Assembly: GCF_000745475.1 (NCBI RefSeq)
Contig: NZ_JQJJ01000009.1
Coordinates: 124,001-188,000 of the forward strand
Origin: Allobosea sp. UNC402CLCol
GTDB taxonomy: Bacteria; Pseudomonadota; Alphaproteobacteria; Rhizobiales; Beijerinckiaceae
DNA: 64,000 bases
Direction of reading: 5' to 3'
Below the pieces are notes generated by a model that was not told the origin of the DNA, did no database searches, and worked only from the letters and a program-made list of their open reading frames with translations. Position numbers and translations under genes: made by a program. Below, one piece after another: positions 8,014 through 16,103 of the stretch (position 1 is its first letter; every line of letters starts with the position of its first letter).

Positions 8014-9807
8014 TCAGAGCACCTTGGCGAGGAATTCGCGGGTGCGGGGATGGTCGGGCTCGCCCAGCACCTTCGCCGGCGCGCCGGTCTCGAGGATGCG
8101 GCCGGCCTCCATGAAGACGACCTGATCGGCGACCTCGCGGGCGAAGCCGATCTCATGGGTGACGATGACGAGCGTCGTGCCGGAGCGGGCGAGTTCCTTG
8201 ATGACGTCGAGCACCTCGCCGACGAGCTCGGGGTCCAGCGCCGAGGTCGGCTCGTCGAAGAGCAGGACCTTGGGTTTCAAGGCGAGCGCGCGGGCGATGG
8301 CGACGCGCTGCTGCTGGCCGCCGGAGAGCTGGCGCGGATAGGCATCGACCTTGTCGGCGAGGCCGACGCGGGCAAGCAGCTCCCGCGCCTCGGCCAGCGC
8401 CTGTTCGCGGGAGAGGCCACGCACCGTCACCGGCGCCTCGGCGATGTTCTCGATCGCGGTGAGATGGGGGAAGAGGTTGAAGTTCTGGAAGACCATGCCG
8501 ACGTCGATGCGGCGCTTCAGGATGTCCTTCTCCTTCAGTTCGTAGAGCGTCTCGCCGTCCTGCCGGTAGCCGATCAATTCGCCGTCGATGGCGATGAAGC
8601 CTTCGTCGACCCGCTCCAGATGGTTGATCGCGCGCAGCAGCGTCGATTTGCCCGAGCCGGACTGGCCGATGATGGCGGTGACGCTGCCCGGCTTCAGCGC
8701 GAGGCCGACATCGTCGAGCACCTTGAGCGGGCCGAAGCTCTTCGAGACATGGCTGATGCGGATCTCACCGCCGCGACGCGGCGACAGCGTCGCGAGCGAG
8801 GCCGCGTCCTGCCGGTTGGCGACCGGTGCCGGCGCGGCGAAGGCGGTGCTCGTGTTGTCTCGGCCGCGGCCGAGCCAGCGCAGGGCGCCATCGATCGCCG
8901 ATGGCGGTGGGTTGCGCAGCGCACCGCGGGCGTAGTGGCGCTCGATATGGCGCTGGAAGAAGGAGAGGACGCTGAGGATGACGAGGTACCAGACCGTCGC
9001 CACCATCAGCAGCGGGATCACCTCGAGATTGCGCCGGTAGATGACCTGGATGGTGTAGAACAGCTCTGGCAGGGCGAGGATGTAGACCTGGCTGGTCCCC
9101 TTCGCGAGGCTGATGATCTCGTTGAAGGCCGTAGGCAGGATCGAGCGCATCGCCTGCGGCAGCACGATGCGCGAGATCTGGCGCCGCCTCGGCAGGCCGA
9201 GCGCGGCGGCGGCCTCGTGCTGGCCCTGATCGACGGACAGGATGCCGCCGCGCACGATCTCGGATGAGAAGGCGGCGGCGTTGAGCGTGAGCCCCAGCAC
9301 GGCGGCGAGGAACGGCGTGATGAGCTGCGTCGTCTGCCAGGAGCCGAAGCTGATATCGGTGAAGGGGATGCCCAGCCAGATCGTGCTGTAGAGATAGCCG
9401 AGATTGTTCAGGATCAGCAGCAGCACGATCAGCGGGATCGAGCGGAAGAGCCAGACATAGCCCCAGGACAGGGACGCCAGCAGCGGCGAGCCCGAGACCC
9501 GCGCCAGCGCCAGCAGCGTCCCGAGCAGGAAGCCGAACACCGTGCCGAGCAGCGTCAGCAGGAGTGTGCGTCCAAGGCCGACCAGCACCGGCTCGGCAAA
9601 GAACCACTCGGCGAAGACGTCCCAGCCCCAGCGCGGATTCGACAGCACCGAATTCAGGATCGCGAAGATCACGATGCCTGCGAAGACCGTGCCGATGATC
9701 CGCCCGGGATAGCGGGCCGGCACGATCCGGTAGCGGCTGAAGTCGCGCCCGGGCGCTGGCTGATGGGCGTGCGAGGGCAGGCCCGCGAAGTCGCTGGCGA
9801 GGGTCAT
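8014..9807 (-). CDS. Fused amino-acid ABC transporter permease and ATP-binding protein
   Basis: At 597 aa this polypeptide joins two normally separate subunits. Residues about 35-300 are a HisM/GlnP-type permease with several membrane segments and the family helices [20 protein letters not shown] and an EAAAALGL coupling motif followed by [17 protein letters not shown]. After a linker rich in Ala and Arg comes a complete ATPase at about 345-597: Walker [10 protein letters not shown] near 380, Q-loop [16 protein letters not shown], signature LSGGQQQR near 493, Walker [13 protein letters not shown] and H-loop IVTHEIGFA. One such chain per half-transporter would dimerise. It serves the two binding proteins directly downstream. 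Both halves look intact, with no frameshift in the linker. Confidence 0.93.
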   Translation of the reverse strand: MTLASDFAGLPSHAHQPAPGRDFSRYRIVPARYPGRIIGTVFAGIVIFAILNSVLSNPRWGWDVFAEWFFAEPVLVGLGRTLLLTLLGTVFGFLLGTLLALARVSGSPLLASLSWGYVWLFRSIPLIVLLLILNNLGYLYSTIWLGIPFTDISFGSWQTTQLITPFLAAVLGLTLNAAAFSSEIVRGGILSVDQGQHEAAAALGLPRRRQISRIVLPQAMRSILPTAFNEIISLAKGTSQVYILALPELFYTIQVIYRRNLEVIPLLMVATVWYLVILSVLSFFQRHIERHYARGALRNPPPSAIDGALRWLGRGRDNTSTAFAAPAPVANRQDAASLATLSPRRGGEIRISHVSKSFGPLKVLDDVGLALKPGSVTAIIGQSGSGKSTLLRAINHLERVDEGFIAIDGELIGYRQDGETLYELKEKDILKRRIDVGMVFQNFNLFPHLTAIENIAEAPVTVRGLSREQALAEARELLARVGLADKVDAYPRQLSGGQQQRVAIARALALKPKVLLFDEPTSALDPELVGEVLDVIKELARSGTTLVIVTHEIGFAREVADQVVFMEAGRILETGAPAKVLGEPDHPRTREFLAKVL

Positions 9808-9848
9808 GTCGGATCTTTCGGGCTGAAGGCGGTGTGTTGGTGCGGCCG

Positions 9849-10385
9849 TCAGGCCGCGTCGAGCGATCGGTGGCTTTCCGATGGCGGGGCCCGTCTCGAC
9901 GGCGTGACCGAAAGCGCCTTCTCGAATGGCAGGATGCCATAGGTCTCGGGGTCGACGGTCAGGTCGAACAGGGCCGTATAGCCGGCGCCCAGATAAAGCG
10001 CCTTGGCCTCGGGTTGGCGGAAGCCGGTGGTCAGATAGATTTTGTCGTAGCCTTGGCGGACCGCCTGCTGTTCCAGCTCTTCGACGATGCGGCGCGCCAA
10101 CCCCTGGCGGCGCAGCGCGGCATCGGTCCAGACCCGCTTGAGCTCGGCGGTATGGGAGTCGTAGCGCTTGAAGGCGCCGCCGGCGACCGCCCGGCCATCC
10201 CGCAGGAGCAGCACGAAATTACCGTCCGGCGGAGCGAAAAGCGCGGCGGGGTAGCGGCTCATCTCGGCGCCGGGCGGATCGCCGAAATAGCTGCCGTAGC
10301 GGGTTGCGTATTCCCAGGTCAGCTGCTCGACGAGCGGCTGCGCGCGCGGGTCGAGCGGGGTGGTGTAGACGAACTGATCGGCCAT
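9849..10385 (-). CDS. GNAT family N-acetyltransferase (copy 1)
   Basis: This 178-aa GNAT protein has its acetyl-CoA loop at WTDAALRRQGLARRIVEELEQQA (R/Q-x-x-G-x-A pattern) and the C-terminal TGFRQPEAKALYLGAGYTALF. The ATG at 10385 was chosen over an upstream GTG (10403) because its N-terminus MADQFVYTTPLDP aligns with that of the paralogue at 15038-15664, which starts MADAIVRSSPLDV. It lies between the transporter and the monooxygenase genes. In the Bacillus ytm and yxe operons an N-acetyltransferase acetylates the S-modified cysteine before monooxygenase attack. The same role is plausible here (inference). Confidence 0.85.
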   Translation of the reverse strand: MADQFVYTTPLDPRAQPLVEQLTWEYATRYGSYFGDPPGAEMSRYPAALFAPPDGNFVLLLRDGRAVAGGAFKRYDSHTAELKRVWTDAALRRQGLARRIVEELEQQAVRQGYDKIYLTTGFRQPEAKALYLGAGYTALFDLTVDPETYGILPFEKALSVTPSRRAPPSESHRSLDAA

Positions 10386-10420
10386 CTCCGGAGCCTTTCT
10401 CACAAGCGGTGGCGGCGATC

Positions 10421-11776
10421 TCAGCCCGCTCTGCGCACGGTTTGCGCGGGGGCATTGCGCGCATGGCGGCTCTCGCGACGCGGCAGGCCGAGATGATCGC
10501 GCAAGGTCTGGCCCGGCAGGCTGCGGTCATAGACGCCGCGCTCTTCCAGGACGGGAATGACAAGCGCGATGAAGTCGTCGAGACCTTCTCCGAGGACCGG
10601 GAAGCCGAGCACGAAGCCGTCGGCTGCCTGCTTCTCGACGCGCTCGATCAGGCGGCCGGCAACCTCCTCCGCCGAGCCGATCAGGTCCGTGCGCGGGGTC
10701 GCGGCTTCCAGCGCCGCTTCGCGCAGGGTCTGGCGCTTCAGAATCGCGTTGCGCTTGATGCGGTCGGTCGTCGAGCGGAAGCTGTTCTTGCCGATATCGC
10801 CGAGCTCGGGGAAGGGCGCGTCCAGCGGATAGGCGCTGAAATCATGATGGTCGAAGAAGCGGCCGAGATAGGCGAGCGCGTCCTCGATCGAGATCAGCGC
10901 CCGGATCGCGCGATATTTCTCCTCGGCTTCGGCCGGGGTGCGGCCGACGATCGGACCCGCGCCCGGAAACAGCTTCACCTCGTCGGCGCTGCGGCCCTGC
11001 GCCACCGCACTCGTCTTGATGGCGCGATAGAGCGCCTGGGCCTCCTCCAGCGGGACATGGTTGGCGAAGACCGCATCCGCATGCTTGCCGGCGAGGCCAA
11101 TGCCCGCTTCGGAGGCGCCGGCCTGGAACAGCACGGGCTGCCCCTGCGGCGAGCGCTGGATGTTCAGCGGCCCCTCGACCTGGAAGAAGCGGCCCTTGTA
11201 GCCGAGCGTATGCAGCTTCTCGCGGTCGAAGAAGCGGCCGGTCTCGCGGTCGCGCGGGAAGGCGTCGTCATCCCAGGAATCCCACAGGCCCTTGGCGATA
11301 TCGAGATATTCATGCGCGATCTCGTAGCGCAAAGCATGTTCGGGATGGGGCCGGCTGTAGTTGCGGCCCGATCCTTCCAACGGGGATGTCACGGCGTTCC
11401 AACCCGCACGTCCACCGCTGATCAGATCGAGCGAGGCGAATTGCCGGGCGATCGTGAACGGGTCGCTATAGGAGGTCGAGACCGTTCCGACGAGGCCGAG
11501 TTTCCGGGTCGCGACCGCCAGCGCCGAGAGAATCGTCAGCGGCTCGAAGCGGTTGAGGAAATGCGGGATCGACTTCTCGTTGATGTAGAGCCCGTCGGCG
11601 ATGAAGGCGAAGGCGATGCCGTTCTCCTCCGCTTTCCGGGCATTGCGGATGAAGAAGTCCAGATTGACGCTGGCATCCGGCGGATTGCTCGGATGACGCC
11701 ACGCATTCATGTGGCTGCCGGCGCCCTGCAGCATCACGCCGAAGGTCAGGCGGGGAGTCACGGTGCTCTTGGCCAT
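10421..11776 (-). CDS. NtaA/SnaA/DszA-family FMN-dependent monooxygenase
   Basis: This 451-aa flavin monooxygenase belongs to the long luciferase-like subgroup that includes nitrilotriacetate monooxygenase, DszA and Bacillus YtnJ. Diagnostic features are the N-terminal LTFGVMLQGAGSHMNAWRHP, ARKAEENGIAFAFIADG, FEPLTILSALAVATRKLGLVGTVSTSYSDPF with its family Tyr-Ser-Asp-Pro-Phe, ISGGRAGWNAVTS, and the mid-region PQGQPVLFQAGASEAGIGLAGKHADAVFAN. It requires FMNH2 from a separate reductase. It is 22 bp from the next luciferase-like gene upstream and 35 bp from the GNAT gene downstream. The YtnJ-like class attacks S-alkyl cysteine derivatives, making this gene the key candidate catalyst of the cluster (inference). 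Confidence 0.92.
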   Translation of the reverse strand: MAKSTVTPRLTFGVMLQGAGSHMNAWRHPSNPPDASVNLDFFIRNARKAEENGIAFAFIADGLYINEKSIPHFLNRFEPLTILSALAVATRKLGLVGTVSTSYSDPFTIARQFASLDLISGGRAGWNAVTSPLEGSGRNYSRPHPEHALRYEIAHEYLDIAKGLWDSWDDDAFPRDRETGRFFDREKLHTLGYKGRFFQVEGPLNIQRSPQGQPVLFQAGASEAGIGLAGKHADAVFANHVPLEEAQALYRAIKTSAVAQGRSADEVKLFPGAGPIVGRTPAEAEEKYRAIRALISIEDALAYLGRFFDHHDFSAYPLDAPFPELGDIGKNSFRSTTDRIKRNAILKRQTLREAALEAATPRTDLIGSAEEVAGRLIERVEKQAADGFVLGFPVLGEGLDDFIALVIPVLEERGVYDRSLPGQTLRDHLGLPRRESRHARNAPAQTVRRAG

Positions 11777-11798
11777 GGATCTCGTCCTTTCCGAATGA

Positions 11799-12794
11799 TC
11801 AGGCTGCGAGCGCCGGCGCTTCGCCGGCCAGCAGCATCACGGACGCGAGCCGCTTCTCGGCGGCGGCGGGCGGTGTATCGATGATGAATTCACGGACGCC
11901 GAAGCGTGCCTGCAGCCGCTCCAGCTCGCGGCGAACCTGCTCGGCCGTGCCGGAAACGATCTGCGGCTTGCGGATTTCGGTGTGGTAGGCGACGGCGCCG
12001 GCCTGCCGGGCATATTCCGCCGCCTGCTCTTCCGAGCCGAGATTGACGCTGTGGCCATCGTCGAGCGTCACGCGCACGATCTTCAGCGCATCGGTGAGGC
12101 TGCGCGCCTCGTCCGGCGACGGCGCGGCGAGAGCCGTCACGGCCAGCAGGACCGGTCCTTTGCCGCCCGCGCCGGCATAGGCTTCGAAGCTCGCCTCTAT
12201 CGCCTTCTCGTCGCCATTATGCTGGCCGGCGAAGACGAAATTCCAGCCGCGCTCCCCGGCCAGCCTGGCGCTGTCGGGGCTGCCGCCCAGCAGAAAGCGT
12301 TCGGGTGAAACGGGCGGCTGCGGCAGAGCGCGCGCTGCCCCTTCCTCCGCGGTGTGGACGCTCAGGAACGTATCGAGCTCGCTCAACTGTGCGCTGAAGT
12401 CGTGGGCGGGACCGGATGCGTGGAGGACGCGGAGCGCCCGTGTCGACGCCGGCAACCCGCCGGGCGCGCGCCCGATGCCGAGATCGACCCGCCCCGGTGC
12501 GAGCGACGCCAGGACATTGAAGATCTCCGCGACCTTGTAGGGGCTGTAATGCGGCAAGAGGACACCGCCGGAGCCGATCCGGATGCTGCGCGTGCGCGCG
12601 GCGAGATAGGCGATCAGCACCTCGGGAGCGGAGCTCGCCAGACCGGGAGAGCCGTGATGCTCGGCGACCCAGAAGCGCGTGTATCCGAGCCGTTCGGCCG
12701 TCTGTGCCAGCGCGACCGTCCGTTGCAGCGCAACGGCGGCGTTCTCGCCTTCCGGGATCGGGCTCTTGTCGAGGAGGCTCAGGCGGTAGCTCAT
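11799..12794 (-). CDS. LLM-class oxidoreductase, MsnO8/YtmO-like
   Basis: This 331-aa luciferase-like enzyme is of the MsnO8 group: YRLSLLDKSPIPEG, then RFWVAEHHGSPGLASSAPEVL, RTRSIRIGSGGVLLPHYSPYKVAE and LAPGRVDLGIGRAPGG. These are the standard blocks of this subgroup. The Glu-His-His triad in VAEHHG is typical. Its length and sequence class match Bacillus YtmO, whose gene sits beside ytnJ. Here it sits beside the NtaA/YtnJ-type gene, 22 bp away, with the flavin reductase 9 bp upstream. The substrate is inferred to be a sulfur-containing amino acid or thioether; not shown by sequence. Confidence 0.92.
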   Translation of the reverse strand: MSYRLSLLDKSPIPEGENAAVALQRTVALAQTAERLGYTRFWVAEHHGSPGLASSAPEVLIAYLAARTRSIRIGSGGVLLPHYSPYKVAEIFNVLASLAPGRVDLGIGRAPGGLPASTRALRVLHASGPAHDFSAQLSELDTFLSVHTAEEGAARALPQPPVSPERFLLGGSPDSARLAGERGWNFVFAGQHNGDEKAIEASFEAYAGAGGKGPVLLAVTALAAPSPDEARSLTDALKIVRVTLDDGHSVNLGSEEQAAEYARQAGAVAYHTEIRKPQIVSGTAEQVRRELERLQARFGVREFIIDTPPAAAEKRLASVMLLAGEAPALAA

Positions 12795-12803
12795 CGTCGT
12801 TCC

Positions 12804-13421
12804 TCAATAGGCTCGCAGGCCGAGTGCGCTCGCAGCCTCGTCGGGCAGCCAGCCAAGACGCTCATAGGCACCGCGCCAGTAGAGGAGCGCCGCCGACTCG
12901 CTCCCGATCCTGATCTCGCGGATCCGGCCGATGACGATGGCGTGGGAATGCCGCTCGATCAGCTCCTCGATCTCGCAGTCGAGATTGGCGAGCGCGCCGT
13001 CGAGCAGGGCAGAACCCGATGCGCCCTCCGTCCAGCTTGCCTCGGCATAGCGGGCGAGGCCCTTCTCGCCGCCGCGGCCGGCAAACCGGTCGGCGATGGG
13101 CTTTTGGTCGGCGGCGAGAAGATTCACGGCAAAGGCGCCATGCGCCCGCAGCACGGGAAAGCTGGACGATGCCAGGTTGAGTCCGAACATCAATGTCGGC
13201 GGCTCGGCCGACAGCGAGGAGACGGAGGTTGCCACCAGGCCGGTCCGCGCGGCACCTCGGCCCGTCGTGATGACGCTGACGCCGCCGGCGAGCTGTCGAA
13301 GCGCCTGGCGGAAAAGCTGGAGATCAGCCGGGGCCGGGTGCGCCGGCGCGGTGGACGGGGCGATCCCCCTCGGAAGATCCTTCGGGCCGGGGGCCTTCGG
13401 CACAAGCGAGACGACCGTCAT
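12804..13421 (-). CDS. Flavin reductase family protein (FMN reductase for the monooxygenases)
   Basis: This 205-aa flavin-reductase-like split-barrel protein shows FRQALRQLAGGVSVITTG, the TGLVATSVSSLSAEPPTLMFGLN flavin-binding block and HGAFAVNLLAADQ, then CEIEELIERHSHAIVIGRI. It supplies reduced FMN to two-component monooxygenases. The ATG at 13421 is chosen because GGAG lies 8 nt upstream; an in-frame start at 13472 has no ribosome site. It is the first gene of the main eight-gene run ending at 4972. A short N-terminal Pro/Ala-rich extension (residues 1-35) precedes the domain. Confidence 0.92.
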   Translation of the reverse strand: MTVVSLVPKAPGPKDLPRGIAPSTAPAHPAPADLQLFRQALRQLAGGVSVITTGRGAARTGLVATSVSSLSAEPPTLMFGLNLASSSFPVLRAHGAFAVNLLAADQKPIADRFAGRGGEKGLARYAEASWTEGASGSALLDGALANLDCEIEELIERHSHAIVIGRIREIRIGSESAALLYWRGAYERLGWLPDEAASALGLRAY

Positions 13422-13946
13422 AATGGACTCCGAGAAGATTGCGCCCTGGCCGGGCCAGGCGACGTCGGCCAACGAGCAGAGCCGGAAAGGGCAGATGCGG
13501 GCTCGGCGATGGCGGGGAAGAGGAGGGGCTCAGCGGTCTTGTCGCAGGCCCGTATCGGCGTCGCTGGGAACATGAATCCCCCTTCGCCGGGGAGCCGGCG
13601 CTGCAATCTGTCTATGGTGTTCGATGGATCAGTGGTGGCGGCGAGACGCTCTTACGCCAGACATCGGCGCGATCGACGAGATATTCCGCATCGTTCAGCG
13701 ATGGCAGACATGGGTCAGACTCCGTTGCGGAGCCCACGATCGTCTCGTGGTGCTTTTAGCATTGTTGACGCGGTGCAAGCTGCTCCAGCAAATCCCGCGA
13801 ATGACCGAACCGAAGCGCGATCAATACTGTCATCTTTCCCTTCGGAACCGTTTCCGTCAATGAAACCGCATTCCAAAGATGGCGGCTCGCGGAGGCCAAT
13901 CCGCCAAAGGACGATGGCTGACGAGCAGTTTTTTCGACTGGACCTC
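13422..13946. other. 525-bp gap without a supported gene
   Basis: The gap separates the flavin reductase gene from the SsuD-like gene, both on the minus strand, and must hold the promoter of the eight-gene run. Short inverted pairs are visible: CTCCG with CGGAG at about 13722-13735, CCACGA with TCGTGG near 13735-13750, and GTTTC with GAAAC near 13847. Only short open frames without ribosome sites occur. I looked for transposase-like reading frames and found none convincing. Confidence 0.6.
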
Positions 13947-15038
13947 TCAAAGTCCTCCAGCCCCCGAAGCGCTTAGCAGCGGGAGCAACTGGCGGCCCTG
14001 CCGCGCGATCTCGCTGAGGTAGGGCGTGTCGGACAGGATGAAATGGGTGATGCCGAGATCGCGGTACTGGCTCAGCGAGCGGGCCACCTCGATTGGCGAG
14101 CCGACGAGCCAGGTCGTGCCGGCCCCGCCTCCGCCGACGCGCCCCGGCGCGGTATAGAGGTTGTCGTCGAGCACCTCGCCGCGCAGGTGCAGATCGAAGA
14201 GCCGTTGCTGGCCCACGGCGACGGCGCGGCGATGATCCTGCCAGGAGCCGCTTTGGCCCGCGGCCATGGCCGCGACCCTTGCCTCGGCATCGGCCCAGGC
14301 CTGCTCGGATGTATCCCGGATCAGCGTGGTGATGCGCAGCCCGAACTGCAGAGGCGGCAGGTCTCGGTCGAGGGTCCGGCTCAGACGCCTGAGACGCTCG
14401 ATGCGTTCCGCCAGCGCCTCGCGCGGCTCGCCCCAAAAGAGCTGAACATCCGCCTCGCTTGCCGCCACATGCTCGGCTGCAGCGGACGCGCCACCGAAAT
14501 AGAGCGGCGGATGGGGACGGCCTTCACGCGGCGTGATCCGCGGCATCACGGTGGAGTTGGCGAGCTGGAAATGCTCTCCGGCATGGCTCACTTTGTCCTC
14601 GATCCAGAGCCGACGGACCAGGCGCATGAACTCCTTGGTGCGGGCATAACGTCCGGCCTGATCGCCTTCGCTGTCGCCATAGGCTGCGAGATCGTCGAGG
14701 CCGGACACGATGTTCACGCGCAGGCGACCATTCGACAGATGGTCGAGCGTCGCGGCAGCGGTCGCGAACTGGGCCGGGCGCCAGTAACCCGGGCGGATCG
14801 CGACCAGCGGCTCGAAACGCTCGGTTCGCGCCGCCAATGCCGTGGCGAGCGTGAAGGTATCGGGCCGGCCCCAGCCTGTGCCGATGAGGGCGCCGGCCCA
14901 GCCATGTTCTTCGAGGGCCTTGGCGTGCGCCGTCAATGTGTCGAGGCTGTTATGGTCCTGGCTGACGGTATCGCCGCGATGACCGGACTTCACGTCGTTG
15001 GGGATGTACCAGAGAAACTGCGGGCGCTGGCTCGGCAT
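13947..15038 (-). CDS. SsuD-like LLM-class FMN-dependent monooxygenase
   Basis: This 363-aa luciferase-like enzyme closely resembles the alkanesulfonate monooxygenase SsuD in pattern: FLWYIPND, the HAKALEEHGWAGALIGTG helix, VAIRPGYWRPAQFATAAATLDHLSNGRL, NIVSGLDD, GRYARTKEFMRLVRRLW and PPLYFGGASAAAEHVAA, then LFWGEP. SsuD releases sulfite from C1-C14 sulfonates with FMNH2. The start ATG (15038) overlaps the stop of the upstream GNAT gene in a TGATG arrangement, so the two are translationally coupled. That coupling to an acetyltransferase is unusual for true SsuD and argues for a different sulfur substrate (inference). Confidence 0.9.
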   Translation of the reverse strand: MPSQRPQFLWYIPNDVKSGHRGDTVSQDHNSLDTLTAHAKALEEHGWAGALIGTGWGRPDTFTLATALAARTERFEPLVAIRPGYWRPAQFATAAATLDHLSNGRLRVNIVSGLDDLAAYGDSEGDQAGRYARTKEFMRLVRRLWIEDKVSHAGEHFQLANSTVMPRITPREGRPHPPLYFGGASAAAEHVAASEADVQLFWGEPREALAERIERLRRLSRTLDRDLPPLQFGLRITTLIRDTSEQAWADAEARVAAMAAGQSGSWQDHRRAVAVGQQRLFDLHLRGEVLDDNLYTAPGRVGGGGAGTTWLVGSPIEVARSLSQYRDLGITHFILSDTPYLSEIARQGRQLLPLLSASGAGGL

Positions 15039-15664
15039 CACGCCGCAACAGCCCGATGCGCCGCCAACCGGGCCGCGATGCGCGCCTCCTGCTGGGCCTT
15101 GACCACAGCGACGCGGGCTGTCGCCTCTTCCAGGGATGCCGCAGGCGGATGGACGGGCGTCTGCCCGGCCGTACCTGCCTTGGCGCCGATATGCTTCTCG
15201 AACGGCAGGGAGCGATACAGTGCCGGGTCGACCGCCACGTCGAAGAGCGGTCGGTAACCCAGCGATAGATAGAGTTTCGTCGCTTCGGGCTGGCGAAAGC
15301 CCGTCGTGAGATAGGCTCTCGTGTAGCCGAGATCCGCAGCCGCCTCTTCCAGCGCCTGCACGATGCGACGCGCCAAGCCCTGCCGTCGCAGATCGTCTCG
15401 CGTCCAGATGCGCTTCAGTTCGACGGTTTCGTCATCATGGCTCATGAATGCGCCCCCGGCGATGGTCTCGCCGTCCCGGCGCAGAAGCAGGAACTCGCCC
15501 AGCGGCGGCGCGAAGGCCTCCGGCGGATAGCGCAGGATCTCGGACCGTGCTCCGCCTGGCCGGCTGTTGGCGCCATAGCGGCCGTCATATTCGGCGATGA
15601 GCCCTTCCAGCAAAGCTTCCGCCTGAACGTCGAGCGGCGATGAACGCACGATCGCATCGGCCAT
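15038..15664 (-). CDS. GNAT family N-acetyltransferase (copy 2)
   Basis: The 208-aa GNAT protein is a clear paralogue of the one at 9849-10385. Shared blocks are RRQGLARRIVQALEEAA, YLTTGFRQPEA, KLYLSLGYRPLFDV and an N-terminal LIAEYDGRYG-type helix. GGAG lies 8 nt before the ATG at 15664. A 30-residue Ala-rich tail follows the domain (residues about 175-208). It is the first gene of the GNAT-SsuD-like pair. Together with the other GNAT gene it gives two acetyltransferase-monooxygenase modules in one locus. Confidence 0.87.
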   Translation of the reverse strand: MADAIVRSSPLDVQAEALLEGLIAEYDGRYGANSRPGGARSEILRYPPEAFAPPLGEFLLLRRDGETIAGGAFMSHDDETVELKRIWTRDDLRRQGLARRIVQALEEAAADLGYTRAYLTTGFRQPEATKLYLSLGYRPLFDVAVDPALYRSLPFEKHIGAKAGTAGQTPVHPPAASLEEATARVAVVKAQQEARIAARLAAHRAVAA

Positions 15665-16103
15665 GGCCTAGTCTCCATGTTGTTCGTGAGATAAATTGAC
15701 CGGACCGATGGTATTCGGGAATTTCAGGCGATCAATATCGTCATGAAAATAAGAAAATGGTCCTCCGGCGTAGTGATTTTCTGTAGATATATTTCCCGAT
15801 CTCTCCTTCTGCGAGCAAGTCCGCCTACTGTGCGGTCGAACAGCAAAGCCTCTTCCGGGAGGGCTTTGCCGACGAAGCGGCTCAAGTTGGGGGATCGGCA
15901 GGCCGAAGCGCCCACGCGGCTGAGGCTTGGGCTGTCTCAGAGAACCGGGGCGCTGCGGCGCGCGAAATCGGCGCTCTCCTCATCAAATTGGATGACGATT
16001 CCGCCAGCCGGTTTGGTGCCCGATGACTGGTCTGCCAGTGGGCCATTCCGGACTTGTGCTGGTGGTTTGCGTGACTGTCCCGGCGATGCTGGAGAGGGGA
16101 GCC
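15665..16103. other. 439-bp AT-richer gap between divergent genes
   Basis: This gap lies between the GNAT copy 2 gene (minus) and the unrecognised gene at 16104 (plus). Bases about 15690-15800 are clearly poorer in G+C than the surroundings, with TAAATTG, AAAATAAGAAAATGG and a TAGATATATTTCC stretch. This is probably the divergent promoter region and would suit a LysR- or Rrf2-type sulfur regulator, but no regulator gene is nearby. The half nearest 16104 is of normal composition and holds nothing recognisable. Confidence 0.5.
15708..15735 (-). promoter_or_regulatory. Candidate promoter of the GNAT-SsuD-like pair
   Basis: On the minus strand, TTGATC (15735-15730) and TACCAT (15713-15708) are spaced 16 nt apart, 44 bp before the start codon. 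They resemble -35 and -10 boxes only loosely. It is the best-placed pair in the gap. Confidence 0.3.

Noticed and set aside
13422..13946. Transposase remnant
   Set aside because: Short frames here have no convincing DDE or HTH motif and there are no terminal inverted repeats.
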